A DNA stretch of 50,692 nucleotides from Methylocystaceae bacterium. GTDB taxonomy: Bacteria > Pseudomonadota > Alphaproteobacteria > Rhizobiales > Beijerinckiaceae. Every line of letters starts with the position of its first letter. Position 1 is the first letter of the stretch. Below the pieces are notes generated by a model, which was not told where the DNA came from, ran no database searches, and worked only from the letters and a program-made list of their open reading frames with translations. Made by a program: the position numbers and the translations under genes. Shown in pieces: positions 32,536-42,463 of the stretch. The stretch spans positions 1 to 50,692 of the forward strand of contig RFXM01000003.1 in the NCBI GenBank assembly GCA_009921565.1. Direction: 5' to 3'.

Positions 32536-33645
32536 ATGTCCGCCTTTAAGCTTCTTCTCCTGCCAGGAGACGGCATTGGTCCAGAAATTTCCGCCGAGGC
32601 TGAAAAGGTTCTCGCGTTTTTACAAACGGTAGGGATTGCAAAATTTGAAATTGAACGCGGCCTTGTCGGCGGCGCGGCTTATGATGTTCATGGCGTCGCA
32701 ATTAGCGAAGGCGACATGAAGCTTGCGCAAGCAAGCGATGCTGTTTTGCTCGCAGCGGTAGGCGGGCCTAAATGGGACGGCGTTCCCTATGACGTGCGAC
32801 CCGAAGCTGGCTTATTGCGTTTACGCAAAGACCTAGGCCTTTTCGCTAATCTTCGTCCGGCCATTTGCTATCCGGCTTTAGCAGAAGCTTCTTCGCTTAA
32901 GCGAGAACTGGTGGACAATCTTGACATTATGATCGTACGCGAATTGACGGGCGGCGTTTACTTTGGCGAGCCAAAAGAAATTATAGATCTAGGCAATGGT
33001 CAAAAACGCGGCGTCGACACGCAAGTTTATGAGACCTATGAAATTGAACGCATTGGTCGCGTTGCATTTGAACTTGCGCGTAAGCGTAACAATAAAGTCA
33101 CCTCATCTGAAAAAGCCAATGTTATGAAATCAGGCTTGCTGTGGCGTGAAGTCATTACTGCTTTACACAAGCGAGAATATGCAGATGTTCAACTTGAACA
33201 CATGCTTGCTGACGCGTTGGGCATGCAACTGGTGCGTTGGCCAAAACAGTTCGATGTTATTGTTACCGATAATTTGTTTGGCGATATGCTTTCTGATGTC
33301 GCCTCGATGTTAACGGGATCTTTAGGCATGCTGCCTTCCGCCTCGCTCGGCGCAGCGGACAGCAACGGTCAGCGCAAAGCGATGTATGAACCAGTACACG
33401 GCTCCGCTCCAGACATTGCAGGAAAAGGCGTCGCCAATCCAATCGCAATGATTGGATCGCTTGGCATGGCGATGCGTTATTCGTTCAATCTTCCAAAAGC
33501 GGCAGATGCGATTGAAGCGGCGATTTCTGCTGTGTTGGCTCAAGGAATGCGCACGGCGGATATTAAGGGCGAGGCCGCACAAAGCGTTTCAACCAGCGAA
33601 ATGGGCAATGCAATTGTCACGCAGCTGAAAAAACTTCTCGCTTAG
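32536..33645 (+). CDS. leuB: 3-isopropylmalate dehydrogenase
   Basis: Oxidatively decarboxylates 3-isopropylmalate in leucine synthesis. Signature features are [12 protein letters not shown] at the N-terminus, the substrate-binding [25 protein letters not shown], and the metal/NAD region [30 protein letters not shown] followed by [18 protein letters not shown]. Length (369 residues) is normal. leuCD are not in the window. Confidence 0.97.
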   Translation: MSAFKLLLLPGDGIGPEISAEAEKVLAFLQTVGIAKFEIERGLVGGAAYDVHGVAISEGDMKLAQASDAVLLAAVGGPKWDGVPYDVRPEAGLLRLRKDLGLFANLRPAICYPALAEASSLKRELVDNLDIMIVRELTGGVYFGEPKEIIDLGNGQKRGVDTQVYETYEIERIGRVAFELARKRNNKVTSSEKANVMKSGLLWREVITALHKREYADVQLEHMLADALGMQLVRWPKQFDVIVTDNLFGDMLSDVASMLTGSLGMLPSASLGAADSNGQRKAMYEPVHGSAPDIAGKGVANPIAMIGSLGMAMRYSFNLPKAADAIEAAISAVLAQGMRTADIKGEAAQSVSTSEMGNAIVTQLKKLLA

Positions 33646-33649
33646 GCAT

Positions 33650-33684
33650 AAAAAAAGCCCCGGCATAGCGATATGCCGGGGCTT
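33650..33684 (-). terminator. Shared terminator, leuB and Cys-rich gene
   Basis: A 12-bp stem (AAGCCCCGGCAT at 33655-33666 with ATGCCGGGGCTT at 33673-33684), loop of six. In the minus direction it is followed by a seven-base T-run, so it mainly ends the small Cys-rich gene, 19 bases after its stop. It probably also serves leuB on the plus strand. Confidence 0.85.
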
Positions 33685-33702
33685 AATCGTGACAAGCCGC
33701 GT

Positions 33703-33945
33703 TTAGTGCTTGCGTCCCTTCTTGGCGGTAGCGCCGCCGGAGAATTCAGAACGGCAATCTGCAGAAAGCGCCGATAAATGCGCTGCAAGACATTTTTCGA
33801 TAGCAACGGCGTCGGGAACCGCTGATTCACACAGTCGGTAGGCGTCGTTTTCACAAGCAGCCTTTTGCTCTGGCGTCCCCTCCGCAAAAGCGGGCGCAAC
33901 GGCAAAAACCGCTAAGACAGCCGAGAGCCGGAAAATAGTGCGCAT
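33703..33945 (-). CDS. Small periplasmic Cys-rich protein
   Basis: An 80-residue exported protein: signal peptide to about residue 21 (ending APAFA), then a single repeat of the form C-x-x-D-x-x-x-L-C ... CLxxHxxxLSxxC (ACENDAYRLCESAVPDA, then KCLAAHLSALSADC), which resembles the GLG1-type Cys-rich repeat found in small alphaproteobacterial envelope proteins. Four cysteines would form two disulfides. The tail is basic. Function unknown. Confidence 0.8.
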   Translation of the reverse strand: MRTIFRLSAVLAVFAVAPAFAEGTPEQKAACENDAYRLCESAVPDAVAIEKCLAAHLSALSADCRSEFSGGATAKKGRKH

Positions 33946-34310
33946 TCATCCATTCCTTCTTCAATCTGGGATTTTCAAGATCGCTCCACCTGTCTGAGTC
34001 GGATCTCTCGCCCCCTTTAACCATAGCCGCCCTAGAAGAGTCGATAAGCGCAATGTCTGGACGGAGAAAAAGACCCTTAAAAAGCCTCTATTTTTTATAT
34101 GTATATGTATTTAATGGAAAAAAATTATCAAAGCTAAAGCGATAAAATCAAGAATTGCTCCCCTAACGCGCCGATCTCGATCGATTAGGATCCAAGCGCC
34201 ACGCATCCCAAGAGAATCATCCTCTCGATTTTAAATTCCATGTCGCAAGAGGATCCGCCGGCCAAAGCCGCATCAGGCTCTCGATCCATCCGCTATTTTT
34301 AAGAAACGCA
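33946..34310. other. Gene-free interval, 365 bases
   Basis: No convincing reading frame or RNA. The middle (about 34090-34150) is AT-rich with a TATGTATATGTATTTAATGG stretch that could hold a promoter. The rest is ordinary sequence with short direct similarities around GAGGATCC/CCATC. Confidence 0.4.
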
Positions 34311-34610
34311 TTAATTGGCCTCTGGCGGGGGAATCTTCAGCGGCTTGATTTTACGCGGCAGCTGCGGCTCGCCGGCGCAATCCTGATTAAAGATCGACTT
34401 ACCGTAGTGGCAGGGCATTCGCTCCGGGATTTCTGAAGCGTTTTGACGGGCCTGCAACGCTGGTTCGTTTTCCTCAAGGGTCGGAGCAACGCTTTGAACG
34501 GACGTAGTCGGATCAAGGCTCCTGCGTTCTTGTGCAAGAAAATGCGACAGTAAAAACGCCATAGCGGCATAAAACAGCGTCCAACCAACCAGAGTTCCGA
34601 TCCCGCGCAT
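34311..34610 (-). CDS. Small single-helix membrane protein, unknown
   Basis: A 99-residue protein with one N-terminal membrane helix (about residues 5-25, IGTLVGWTLFYAAMAFLLSHFL), then a hydrophilic, Pro-rich tail with two cysteines (PCHYGKSIFNQDC). ATG 34610 has GGAG seven bases upstream. It is divergent from the lytic transglycosylase gene. I do not recognise the family. Confidence 0.7.
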   Translation of the reverse strand: MRGIGTLVGWTLFYAAMAFLLSHFLAQERRSLDPTTSVQSVAPTLEENEPALQARQNASEIPERMPCHYGKSIFNQDCAGEPQLPRKIKPLKIPPPEAN

Positions 34611-34778
34611 GTTTACTCCAGCGTCCTAATACGCCTGCGCGCGAACGACGCCCGCTTGGAAATATCTCACTACCACATCGCCCGCGCTGCAGCCCGCTAG
34701 AGTTAGACTTTTATCCGCAGAAAAAAAACGCCACAGGCTTAACGTGTCAAAACCCTCGCCTTGCGTTAGCATTTACCG

Positions 34779-35954
34779 ATGAAACCGAATCATTTGCTTT
34801 TCTCGCTTGCATTCACGCTTATGCTGCCCGCCTCAGCCCATGCAGACTTCTCTGACTGTCTTGCTGGATTGCGCCAAACGGCAGCCAGCGCAGGCGTCCG
34901 ACACCAAACGATTTCCGCAGCCACAGACGGTATGACGCCCAATGACGCTGTAAGTTTTATGGACAAGCAACCTGAATTCACGACGCCTGTTTGGGATTAT
35001 GTCGCAGGCTTAGTCGATGAAGAACGCGTGGAAGAGGGCAAACAACTCCTTCACAAATACGCAAGCGCCCTGCATACAGCGCAATCGCGTTACGGCGTAG
35101 ACCCTGCAACTGTTGTCGCTGTTTGGGGGGTTGAGTCCGATTTTGGAAAAAGCTTCGGCAAGCGACCTGTTATTCAATCTCTCGCAACATTAGCTTGTGA
35201 CGCGCCGCGCCGAAATGACTATTGGCGCAAGGAGTTTGTCGCAGCGCTTAAAATTCTCGATAGCGGCGATATACAAGCCGAGGAGTTTCTTGGTTCTTGG
35301 GCTGGGGCTTTTGGACATACGCAATTTATGCCCTCAACTTTCCTTACCACAGCCGTTGATCATGATGGGGACGGTCGACGCAATATTGCAAGCTCTGCGC
35401 CTGACGCATTGGGCTCGACTGCTAATTTTCTTCACAAAGCTGGCTGGCGCGCTGGCGAGCCCTGGGGTTTTGAAGTCAAATTACCAAGCGGTTATTCCGG
35501 CCCCTCGGGGCGCAGACAGCGGCAATCTCTTTCACAATGGGAAGCGCGCGGCATAACCAAATTAGACGGCCGCGGTTTAGGCGAGGGCTCAGCCGCGCTG
35601 CTTTTACCCGCAGGCGCTGATGGCCCAGCGTTTTTAGTTACAAAAAACTTTGATGCGATTTATAGTTACAATGCGTCAGACTCATACGCTCTGGCAATTT
35701 GCGTTCTTTCAGATTTATTACGCGGCGGCCATGGCATTCAAACGCCTTGGCCAACCGATGACCCAGGACTTTCCCGCGCTGAACGCCGTGAATTACAAGC
35801 TCTGCTCACGCGCCAAGGCTATGACGTCGGCGACGCAGACGGCGTCATTGGGACAAAATCAAAAGAAGCAATTGCTGACTTCCAAGGCCGCGTTGGCTTA
35901 CCTCGCAATGGTCGCGCGAGTTTGAAAGTATTAAACGCTTTACGCGGTCAATAA
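34779..35954 (+). CDS. Lytic murein transglycosylase (MltB/SLT_2 type) with PG-binding domain
   Basis: Periplasmic enzyme cleaving peptidoglycan with anhydro-muramyl ends. A signal peptide (to about residue 22, ASAHA) precedes the MltB-like catalytic domain, with the catalytic Glu E119 in VAVWGVESDFGKSFG and the substrate motif AGAFGHTQFMPSTF. A C-terminal PG_binding_1 repeat (LLTRQGYDVGDADGVIGTKSKEAIADFQ) anchors it to the wall. No lipobox is visible, unlike enterobacterial MltB, so it is probably soluble. Confidence 0.93.
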   Translation: MKPNHLLFSLAFTLMLPASAHADFSDCLAGLRQTAASAGVRHQTISAATDGMTPNDAVSFMDKQPEFTTPVWDYVAGLVDEERVEEGKQLLHKYASALHTAQSRYGVDPATVVAVWGVESDFGKSFGKRPVIQSLATLACDAPRRNDYWRKEFVAALKILDSGDIQAEEFLGSWAGAFGHTQFMPSTFLTTAVDHDGDGRRNIASSAPDALGSTANFLHKAGWRAGEPWGFEVKLPSGYSGPSGRRQRQSLSQWEARGITKLDGRGLGEGSAALLLPAGADGPAFLVTKNFDAIYSYNASDSYALAICVLSDLLRGGHGIQTPWPTDDPGLSRAERRELQALLTRQGYDVGDADGVIGTKSKEAIADFQGRVGLPRNGRASLKVLNALRGQ

Positions 35955-35986
35955 TCTTTCGCGCGAATATTTATTCCGTTTCTATG

Positions 35987-37102
35987 TTACTTTTGCGCGG
36001 ACGGCGCCAGGGAGAGATCCGGATCAATCGGATCTTCTTCAATCCAGGCCTTACCTAAATCCCAAACAACTGCGAGCACGACGGGCCCCACAAAAAGGCC
36101 GGGCAATCCATGCGCGATGACGCCGCCGATCACGCCGATAAAAATAACAAGCATTGGCGTTGATAGGCCATGAGCCAACAACATCGGCTTGAGCACATTA
36201 TCCATATAATTAACTGTGAGCATACAAAGCGTCAAAGCAATGGCTGGTCCGGTGTTAAGGTGTGTCCAAGCCCAAAAAATCACTGGCGCGACAACAAGCA
36301 AGGGACCAATTTGTATAATGCCTAGAACAAGTATCGCCATTGTCAAAAGACTTGCAGCCGGCACTTTGGCAAGCCCAATGCCAATACCGCCTACAACAGC
36401 CTGACCCAGAGAAACGCCCATAACCCCCCGGGAGACAGCGTTAATTGTCGCCCCGGCGAGATCAACAAATTTATCGCCGCTTGAAGGATTAATCCGACGC
36501 GCAAGGGCGCGGATCATAGCGAGGAATTGCGCGCCTGAAGCGATTACAAATCCTGTTAAGATAACGGACAAAAGAAATTTTAACGTACCATCGCCAGCAT
36601 TGCGCGCCATGCCGAGCATATATTGTCCAACAGGTTTAAGCTGCGGGGCAATCATCGACAGCGCGCTGGTGAGATTTGTCGAAGCCAGTTCCCAATAGGC
36701 ATAAATTTGCCCGCCAATCAGCGGCCAATCTTTTACTGACTCAGCTGGCGGAGGAATAGATAGATCGCCGGATTCAATCCCACTAATCAAATCTTTAACA
36801 GGTTCAATAAAACCAAAAGCCACCCAAGTCGCCGGGCCAATAACAAGCAAAAGCCCGCCTAAAGTCATCAAGCTCGCTGCGATTATCTGACGTCCGCCAA
36901 GTAGAGCTGAAAATTTGTTGAAGAGCGGATAGAAAGCCACGGCCATAACGCCGCTCCAAACAAATATTGCGGCGAAGGGCTGGATGATTGTGATGGTCCA
37001 ATAAAATAACAGACCAATCACCAGCAGACGTATCGATAATTCGATAAACCGCGCATTAAAGCGGCGCTCAACAGCGTCAAATCCATTTGTTTCGTCGATC
37101 AC
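35987..37102 (-). CDS. AI-2E/PerM family membrane transporter
   Basis: Polytopic inner-membrane protein with about eight helices, arranged as an N-terminal pair (LLVIGLLFYWTITIIQPFAAIFVWSG), a central extracytoplasmic-loop region and a C-terminal bundle (MAILVLGIIQIGPLLVVAPVIF, then MLVIFIGVIGGVIAHGLPGLFVGPVVLAVVWDL). The pattern GLPGLFVGPVVLA is typical of the family. Members export very different things (autoinducer-2, sodium/protons, lipids), so the substrate is unknown. Convergent with the transglycosylase. Confidence 0.85.
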   Translation of the reverse strand: MIDETNGFDAVERRFNARFIELSIRLLVIGLLFYWTITIIQPFAAIFVWSGVMAVAFYPLFNKFSALLGGRQIIAASLMTLGGLLLVIGPATWVAFGFIEPVKDLISGIESGDLSIPPPAESVKDWPLIGGQIYAYWELASTNLTSALSMIAPQLKPVGQYMLGMARNAGDGTLKFLLSVILTGFVIASGAQFLAMIRALARRINPSSGDKFVDLAGATINAVSRGVMGVSLGQAVVGGIGIGLAKVPAASLLTMAILVLGIIQIGPLLVVAPVIFWAWTHLNTGPAIALTLCMLTVNYMDNVLKPMLLAHGLSTPMLVIFIGVIGGVIAHGLPGLFVGPVVLAVVWDLGKAWIEEDPIDPDLSLAPSAQK

Positions 37103-37240
37103 GTTTTACCCATAATGGCTAGAGGTGGGGCATTACTGGCCAGCCCAACAGGCGCTGACAAGGGGGCATCTCACAGAATTTAGACATTTCGACGTTTTTT
37201 CAGCTAAAAGAAAGCCTCACCAGCATATGAGCCGCATGAA

Positions 37241-37855
37241 ATGACCATCCGCTTACACCAAGGCGATCTCCCGAACGGATCCCCTCTTGCGCCCATAGTG
37301 GCGATTGATACGGAAACGCTCGGCCTCAATCCCCATCGCGACCGTCTTTGTCTCGTCCAGCTCTCCTGGGGCAATGGCGACGCGGATCTCGTTCAGATCA
37401 TCAAGGGGCAAACACAAGCGCCTAACCTCCAAAAATTACTCGGCGATCACAGCGTGTTAAAGCTTTTTCACTTTGCAAGATTTGACATGGCGATCTTAGC
37501 CAAAACCTTTGGCGTTACGCCAGCTCCAGTCTATTGCACAAAAATCGCCTCTAAACTTTCTCGCACCTATACTGATCGTCATGGTCTAAAAGATCTTGTT
37601 CGCGAACTGCTCGGCGTAGAAATTTCGAAACAGCAGCAATCTTCAGATTGGGGCGCCGATATTCTTTCTGAAGCGCAACAAAACTATGCTGCGTCTGACG
37701 TGCTTTATTTGCATCAGCTCAAAGAGCGGCTTGATATCATGCTCGCCCGCGAGGGCCGCACTGCGCTTGCTGGATCTTGCTTTTCTTTTCTTTCAACCCG
37801 TATTGAACTTGATCTCGCCGGCTGGCCAGACACAGATATTTTTTCCCATGAATAA
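37241..37855 (+). CDS. RNase D-like 3'-5' exonuclease
   Basis: DEDDy-type exonuclease domain protein of 204 residues. Motif I is VAIDTETLGLN (D23, E25), motif II is LFHFARFDMAILA, and motif III is NYAASDVLYLHQL with the Tyr. It lacks the HRDC domains of full RNase D, matching the short alphaproteobacterial form. It probably trims structured RNA 3' ends. It lies 50 bases before lptC. Confidence 0.9.
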   Translation: MTIRLHQGDLPNGSPLAPIVAIDTETLGLNPHRDRLCLVQLSWGNGDADLVQIIKGQTQAPNLQKLLGDHSVLKLFHFARFDMAILAKTFGVTPAPVYCTKIASKLSRTYTDRHGLKDLVRELLGVEISKQQQSSDWGADILSEAQQNYAASDVLYLHQLKERLDIMLAREGRTALAGSCFSFLSTRIELDLAGWPDTDIFSHE

Positions 37856-37905
37856 AAGGGCGCGAACGCCTCGAATTCGCCACTGATCAGGCCTTATATA
37901 AGCCC

Positions 37906-38604
37906 ATGAACGATGCGCCGCAGGCACGAACTGGCCGCGATAGACTAGACGCGCTGACGACAAAGCGCGAAAGCGCTTTCCCCGCAGCGCTGCGCCATAC
38001 TGCGCGCGTGGCGCGTCTGCGACGCTGGATCCTTTGGGGCGCCGCCGGCGTTGTCGCCCTTGTCGCCACCGGTCTTATTGTAAGCTCAGTCAGGCTTTTG
38101 CCCGTCGATCTCCGCTTGGCGCGCGTGGCGATGAAGGGGTCTCAAATTGTGATCGACTCGCCAAAACTCGTTGGCTATCAAAAAGACGGACGCCCCTATG
38201 AGGTGCGCGCAAAAACCGGCGTACAAGATATCGCCGCGCCAGATACAATCGATCTCGACAGCGTTGAAGTGCGGATCGAGAACAACGCCAATAGCGCCAT
38301 TACGCTGCAAGCGCCAAAGGGCCTCTACAGCACTAAAGGCGATCGGGCGGATATGACTGGCGGGGTGATTATTCGCGATCCCAAAAAATTTGATATGCGA
38401 CTTGAGTCAGCTGTTATGGATTTTAAAACCAGCAAACTGAAATCAGATAAACCGACAATCTTAAAACTTGAAGGCGGCGAAATCTCCTCTAAGGCTGTCG
38501 AATTTTCTCAAAAGGATGCGCATGCGCTCTTTAGCGGCGGAGTCCACTCGACTTTATACGGCGAAGGCGCAGAACCTGCTAACGCTTTCCATGCTGCGCC
38601 GTGA
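37906..38604 (+). CDS. lptC: LPS transport protein LptC
   Basis: Bitopic inner-membrane protein that takes LPS from LptB2FG and passes it to LptA. One N-terminal helix (about 43-64, RRWILWGAAGVVALVATGLIVSSVRLLP) is followed by a periplasmic beta-jellyroll domain with regular short strands (VIDSPKLVGYQKDGRPYEVRA, ITLQAPKGLYS). It overlaps lptA by 4 bases. Identity rests on this architecture and on the neighbour. Confidence 0.88.
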   Translation: MNDAPQARTGRDRLDALTTKRESAFPAALRHTARVARLRRWILWGAAGVVALVATGLIVSSVRLLPVDLRLARVAMKGSQIVIDSPKLVGYQKDGRPYEVRAKTGVQDIAAPDTIDLDSVEVRIENNANSAITLQAPKGLYSTKGDRADMTGGVIIRDPKKFDMRLESAVMDFKTSKLKSDKPTILKLEGGEISSKAVEFSQKDAHALFSGGVHSTLYGEGAEPANAFHAAP

Positions 38605-39152
38605 CATTAAGAATCGTGACTAGAAAATTATCCCTCGCTGTTATTTTTATTCTGCCTTTGCTGATCAGCGGCTTCGCCTATGGCAAGGCGCGCACTAGCG
38701 GCATTTTACCCGGCGCCTCGCCAAAAGACCCTTTAACGGTTGACGCCAAAACACTTGATTTTTTCGATAAGGAGCAAAAGCTCATTTATAGCGGCGATGT
38801 TTATGTTGTGAATGGGCCCTCTACGCTTAACGCATCGCGATTAATTATTTTTCTTGAGAATAAAAAACCAACTGGAAATAAGTCCTCCGGCAATGATCGC
38901 GTCAAGCATATTGACGCTGAAGGACCAGTGAAACTCATTACACAGGATCAAACCAGCACTGGCGACGCCGGGAGTTATGACAAAGCTGAAAATAAGGTTT
39001 ACCTCAACGGCAATGTCACCATTACGCAAAATGAAACCGTCATTACCGGAGATCAAGCGATCTATGACGTCGCCACGGGCGCTTCCAGCGTCTTTAGCGA
39101 TAAAAAACAAAATAGAAAAATTCGCAGTATCTTCACGCCTAAGAATGACTAA
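38601..39152 (+). CDS. lptA: LPS transport protein LptA
   Basis: Periplasmic bridge protein carrying LPS to the outer membrane. Signal peptide MTLRIVTRKLSLAVIFILPL (continuing to about residue 28), then the OstA-like beta-jellyroll with the typical alternating pattern (LTVDAKTLDFFDKEQKLIYSGDVYV, IDAEGPVKLIT, NKVYLNGNVTITQNETVITGDQAIYD). The start is GTG, overlapping lptC. In most relatives lptB and rpoN follow; here a convergent transglycosylase gene comes three bases later instead. Confidence 0.92.
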   Translation: MTLRIVTRKLSLAVIFILPLLISGFAYGKARTSGILPGASPKDPLTVDAKTLDFFDKEQKLIYSGDVYVVNGPSTLNASRLIIFLENKKPTGNKSSGNDRVKHIDAEGPVKLITQDQTSTGDAGSYDKAENKVYLNGNVTITQNETVITGDQAIYDVATGASSVFSDKKQNRKIRSIFTPKND

Positions 39153-39155
39153 GCG

Positions 39156-39656
39156 TTATTTTTTCGCCGTCTTATGTAACTGCCCTAACATACCGCGCCG
39201 CTTGGCTTCATTATAATAGCCAGATGCGTAAAGCTTGATCGCGCGGGCTTCATCCCCACCAGACAGCATATAGGCGTTTGCAAGGTAAGGAACGGCGTAT
39301 GTTAAATTAGTTTCTGCATCTAACAGACCCGAGGGCGCGCCCTCATATCCCATGCTGCGCGCAGTATCATGCCGAATTTGCATCAACCCCCAATAGGGTC
39401 CATTTTTAGCTGTGGAATTATAGTTGCTTTCCCGACGCACGGAGCGATGAATGAGCGATTCAGGGATCTGGTAAAGGCGCGCAAAATGCGCGATGCGCGA
39501 TGTCAAACCAAGCTTGCCGCTAATCTCTTTATCCGATCGCGGCTCATCAATGTAGGACTGAGGCGCTGAAGCAATGGGCGACTGCGTTGGCCCACAAGCT
39601 GAAAGCGCTAGCGCGGCGAGCAATCCGCTCGTTAAATGAAATCGCCCAAACCCCAT
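39156..39656 (-). CDS. Lipoprotein lytic transglycosylase (SLT domain)
   Basis: A 166-residue outer- or inner-membrane lipoprotein: lipobox LSAC with acylated C21, then a single Slt70-like catalytic domain with E76 in RRESNYNSTAKNG and the GLMQIRHDTARSMGY substrate motif, ending NEAKRRGMLGQ. It is much shorter than MltC/E relatives but the active-site core is complete. Tail-to-tail with lptA, gap three bases. Confidence 0.88.
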   Translation of the reverse strand: MGFGRFHLTSGLLAALALSACGPTQSPIASAPQSYIDEPRSDKEISGKLGLTSRIAHFARLYQIPESLIHRSVRRESNYNSTAKNGPYWGLMQIRHDTARSMGYEGAPSGLLDAETNLTYAVPYLANAYMLSGGDEARAIKLYASGYYNEAKRRGMLGQLHKTAKK

Positions 39657-39957
39657 GCCGCAACCCTATCTCAGCGCTCCCACTTGAGCGAGACCGCTAA
39701 TCTCCATGAAGAAATGGCGAAAACGAGGCGGAGCAAGGATCGAAGGATAGGGCGCCTCAACGCCGCCAAATTAAGAAATTAATTTATTTAGAAGCGCTTA
39801 TCTTAGCAGCGGCGCATGCCAATTGGCCTCTTTGGGCCCTTTTGAAAGCAGGTTTTAAACGTTTAGGTCGATCCAAAGCTTTCGACCCCACCCCAAACTG
39901 GGCGGAAGCGGCAGGCGCAAACGCCTCCCGCTCACTATCGCTGATCGCCACAAGATT
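39657..39957. other. Gene-free interval between SLT lipoprotein and ettA
   Basis: 301 bases with no convincing gene. It contains the region upstream of the SLT gene (minus strand) and downstream of ettA. A small GGCG-caaa-CGCC hairpin near 39913-39926 could contribute to ettA termination but has no T-run. Confidence 0.4.
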
Positions 39958-41610
39958 CTATCGGGCGAATTTTTTGTATTTTAGGCGATGGGGAATGACG
40001 CTATCGACGCCCAAGCGACGTTTTTTATCTTCTTCGTAATCGGCGAAGTTTCCTTCAAACCACTCAACATGGCTGTCGCCCTCATAAGCGAGAATATGCG
40101 TTGCTATGCGATCGAGGAAGAAGCGATCATGCGAAATAATAACAGCGCAACCTGCAAAATCGACCAAAGCTTCCTCAAGCGCGCGTAAGGTATCAACGTC
40201 AAGATCATTGGTTGGCTCGTCAAGCAGTAGAACATTGGCGCCGCTCTTGAGCATTTTCGCAAGATGCACCCGATTACGCTCGCCGCCCGACAGTTGACCG
40301 ACCTTTTTTTGTTGATCTGCGCCTTTGAAGTTAAACGCCGAGCAATAAGCTCGCGAGTTTATTTCGCGCTTGCCTAAATAAATAACTTCATTGCCTTCGG
40401 AGACTTCTTCCCAGACCGTTTTCTCTGCATGCAGCGCATCGCGGGATTGATCGACATATCCCAGCTGCACGCTCTCGCCGACATCAATTGATCCTTTGTC
40501 AGGCTTCTCTTGTCCTGTGATCATCCGAAACAGAGTCGTTTTACCTGCGCCGTTTGGCCCAATGACGCCGACAATGCCGCCGGGCGGCAATTTAAAAGAG
40601 AGATCGTCGATCAGCAGACGGTCGCCAAAGGCTTTGGAGATATGGTCAAAATCAATGACATTATTGCCAAGGCGCTCTGCGACTGGGATGATAATTTGCG
40701 CAGTTGTTGGCGCTTTATCATTCTGCTTCGCGACCAACTCTTCATATCTTTGAATACGCGCTTTGCTCTTGGCTTGCCGCGCTTTTGGCGAAGAAGCTAT
40801 CCAATCGCTTTCCGCTTCAAGGGCGCGTTGTCGCGCTTTATCTTCGCTAGACTCTTGCGCCAAACGTTTTTGTTTTTGCTTGAGCCAGCTCGTATAATTC
40901 CCTTCGTATGGGATACCGCGCCCTCTATCTAATTCAAGAATCCAACCTGTAACATTATCTAGAAAATAACGGTCATGGGTCACAATCAAAATTGCGCCTG
41001 GATAATTTCTTAAATGCCCCTCAAGCCAATTAACAGTTTCCGCATCAAGGTGGTTTGTTGGTTCGTCAAGAAGCAACATATCTGGTTGCTCTAGCAATAA
41101 TTTACACAAGGCGACGCGTCGGCGCTCTCCGCCCGAAAGCATTGTCACGTCCGAGTCATCTGAAGGACAGCCTAATGCATCCATCGCTTGGTCAACTTGA
41201 CTATCAAGATCCCACAGGCCCTTGGCTTCGATTTCATCTTGAAGCTTGGTCATCTCATCAGCTGTTTCGTCAGAATAATTCATTGCTAAATCATTATAAC
41301 GATCAAGAATTTTCTTCTTTTCAGCAACGCCAAGCATAACGTTGCCGCGCACATCAAGCGCGGCGTCTAATTGAGGTTCTTGAGGTAAATAACCAACGCG
41401 GGCGCCGTCGGCGACGAAACCTTCCCCCGTAAAGTCTTTATCTATGCCGGCCATCACGCGCAGCAATGTTGATTTACCTGCGCCATTGACGCCAAGAACG
41501 CCAATTTTTGCATCTGGATAGAAAGAAAGATGAATATTATCCAAGACCTTCTTCCCGCCAGGATAGGTCTTGGTTAGGCCTTGCATATGATAAATAAACT
41601 GACGCGCCAT
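39958..41610 (-). CDS. ettA: ABC-F translation factor EttA
   Basis: Ribosome-binding ABC-F ATPase that gates entry into elongation depending on the ADP/ATP ratio. There is no membrane domain. Two ABC cassettes carry Walker [10 protein letters not shown] and GPNGAGKTT, signatures [16 protein letters not shown] and [15 protein letters not shown], and Walker [14 protein letters not shown] and [13 protein letters not shown]. The linker between cassettes carries the EttA-type [23 protein letters not shown] arm. Length 550 is typical. Confidence 0.96.
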   Translation of the reverse strand: MARQFIYHMQGLTKTYPGGKKVLDNIHLSFYPDAKIGVLGVNGAGKSTLLRVMAGIDKDFTGEGFVADGARVGYLPQEPQLDAALDVRGNVMLGVAEKKKILDRYNDLAMNYSDETADEMTKLQDEIEAKGLWDLDSQVDQAMDALGCPSDDSDVTMLSGGERRRVALCKLLLEQPDMLLLDEPTNHLDAETVNWLEGHLRNYPGAILIVTHDRYFLDNVTGWILELDRGRGIPYEGNYTSWLKQKQKRLAQESSEDKARQRALEAESDWIASSPKARQAKSKARIQRYEELVAKQNDKAPTTAQIIIPVAERLGNNVIDFDHISKAFGDRLLIDDLSFKLPPGGIVGVIGPNGAGKTTLFRMITGQEKPDKGSIDVGESVQLGYVDQSRDALHAEKTVWEEVSEGNEVIYLGKREINSRAYCSAFNFKGADQQKKVGQLSGGERNRVHLAKMLKSGANVLLLDEPTNDLDVDTLRALEEALVDFAGCAVIISHDRFFLDRIATHILAYEGDSHVEWFEGNFADYEEDKKRRLGVDSVIPHRLKYKKFAR

Positions 41611-41680
41611 AGGTGTGTGCTCAAGGTGGATGAAAAACTAAGCCGTCTTTAGTGCATGTGACCGCTCTCAGGGAAGTCAT

Positions 41681-42412
41681 TTATTCACCGATCAAGGAAG
41701 ATCTTCTAGGTTTTATCCCCATTTGCGCCAATACGCGCTCAACTAGCGGGGCAATATGCGCAACAATAGCTTGTACCCCTTTCGCATTGGGGTGGAGGCC
41801 GCCCTCCTGCGTCAGAGCAGGGTTACCGCCCACGCCTTCTAGAAAATAAGGATAGAGCGCCGTCGCATAACTTCGCGCAAGCTCGGGATAGAGCGCATCA
41901 AACCGCCGGCGATAGGCGATCGGAAGATCGCTTTTGGCCACCATGCCCGCCAAAATCACATGCGCGCCAACCTGGTGAAACGCTTGCAGCATTTTCTTGA
42001 GGTTTTCGCGCGTCGTTTTAAGGGGAAGATTATTGAGCATGTCATTAGCGCCCAGCTCCAAAATCACGAGATCCGGTCGGCTTTCTAACGCCGCCTCGAG
42101 GCGCGCAAACGCCAGGGTTGTCGTCTCACCAGGCACGCCGCCATTGGCGATCAAAACGTCGTAGCCATCAGTGTGTAAGCGCATGCCAAGCATCGGCGGA
42201 AAAGCCTCATTTGGCTTGAGGCCATAGCCCGAAACCAAACTATCGCCGAAAACAAGAATCTTTGTTGGAGCCGCCTGGGCCGGCCAAGCAGCAAGCCCGA
42301 GCAAAAGGCAAAAGAACGGCAATTTCTCTAACGCCAGACGGATTAAGCGCAAGCGCCTATCTCCCGATCCACATAAAACCCAAGATTTCGATCTCGTCGC
42401 CCTTTGTCCCAC
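41681..42412 (-). CDS. GDSL/SGNH arylesterase (TesA-like)
   Basis: Exported SGNH hydrolase. The nucleophile Ser is in ILVFGDSLVSGYGL, block II Gly in NGGVPGETT, block III Asn in LELGANDML, and the Asp/His pair in GGLHPNAKG. An N-terminal hydrophobic stretch (LPFFCLLLGLAAWPAQA) is the signal peptide; the first 25 residues before it are basic, so the start may be later. E. coli TesA relatives hydrolyse acyl-CoA, aryl esters and lysophospholipids. Divergent from purD, 51 bases apart. Confidence 0.88.
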   Translation of the reverse strand: MGQRATRSKSWVLCGSGDRRLRLIRLALEKLPFFCLLLGLAAWPAQAAPTKILVFGDSLVSGYGLKPNEAFPPMLGMRLHTDGYDVLIANGGVPGETTTLAFARLEAALESRPDLVILELGANDMLNNLPLKTTRENLKKMLQAFHQVGAHVILAGMVAKSDLPIAYRRRFDALYPELARSYATALYPYFLEGVGGNPALTQEGGLHPNAKGVQAIVAHIAPLVERVLAQMGIKPRRSSLIGE

Positions 42413-42463
42413 AAGCCGCCTCGGCTATAGCGGCGAGGGAAAAGGCAACTCAAAAGGCGCGAC

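Noticed and set aside
34080-34130. AT-rich ATATGTATATG stretch considered as a replication or integration site
   Set aside because: No DnaA boxes, repeats or tRNA nearby; more simply a promoter region.
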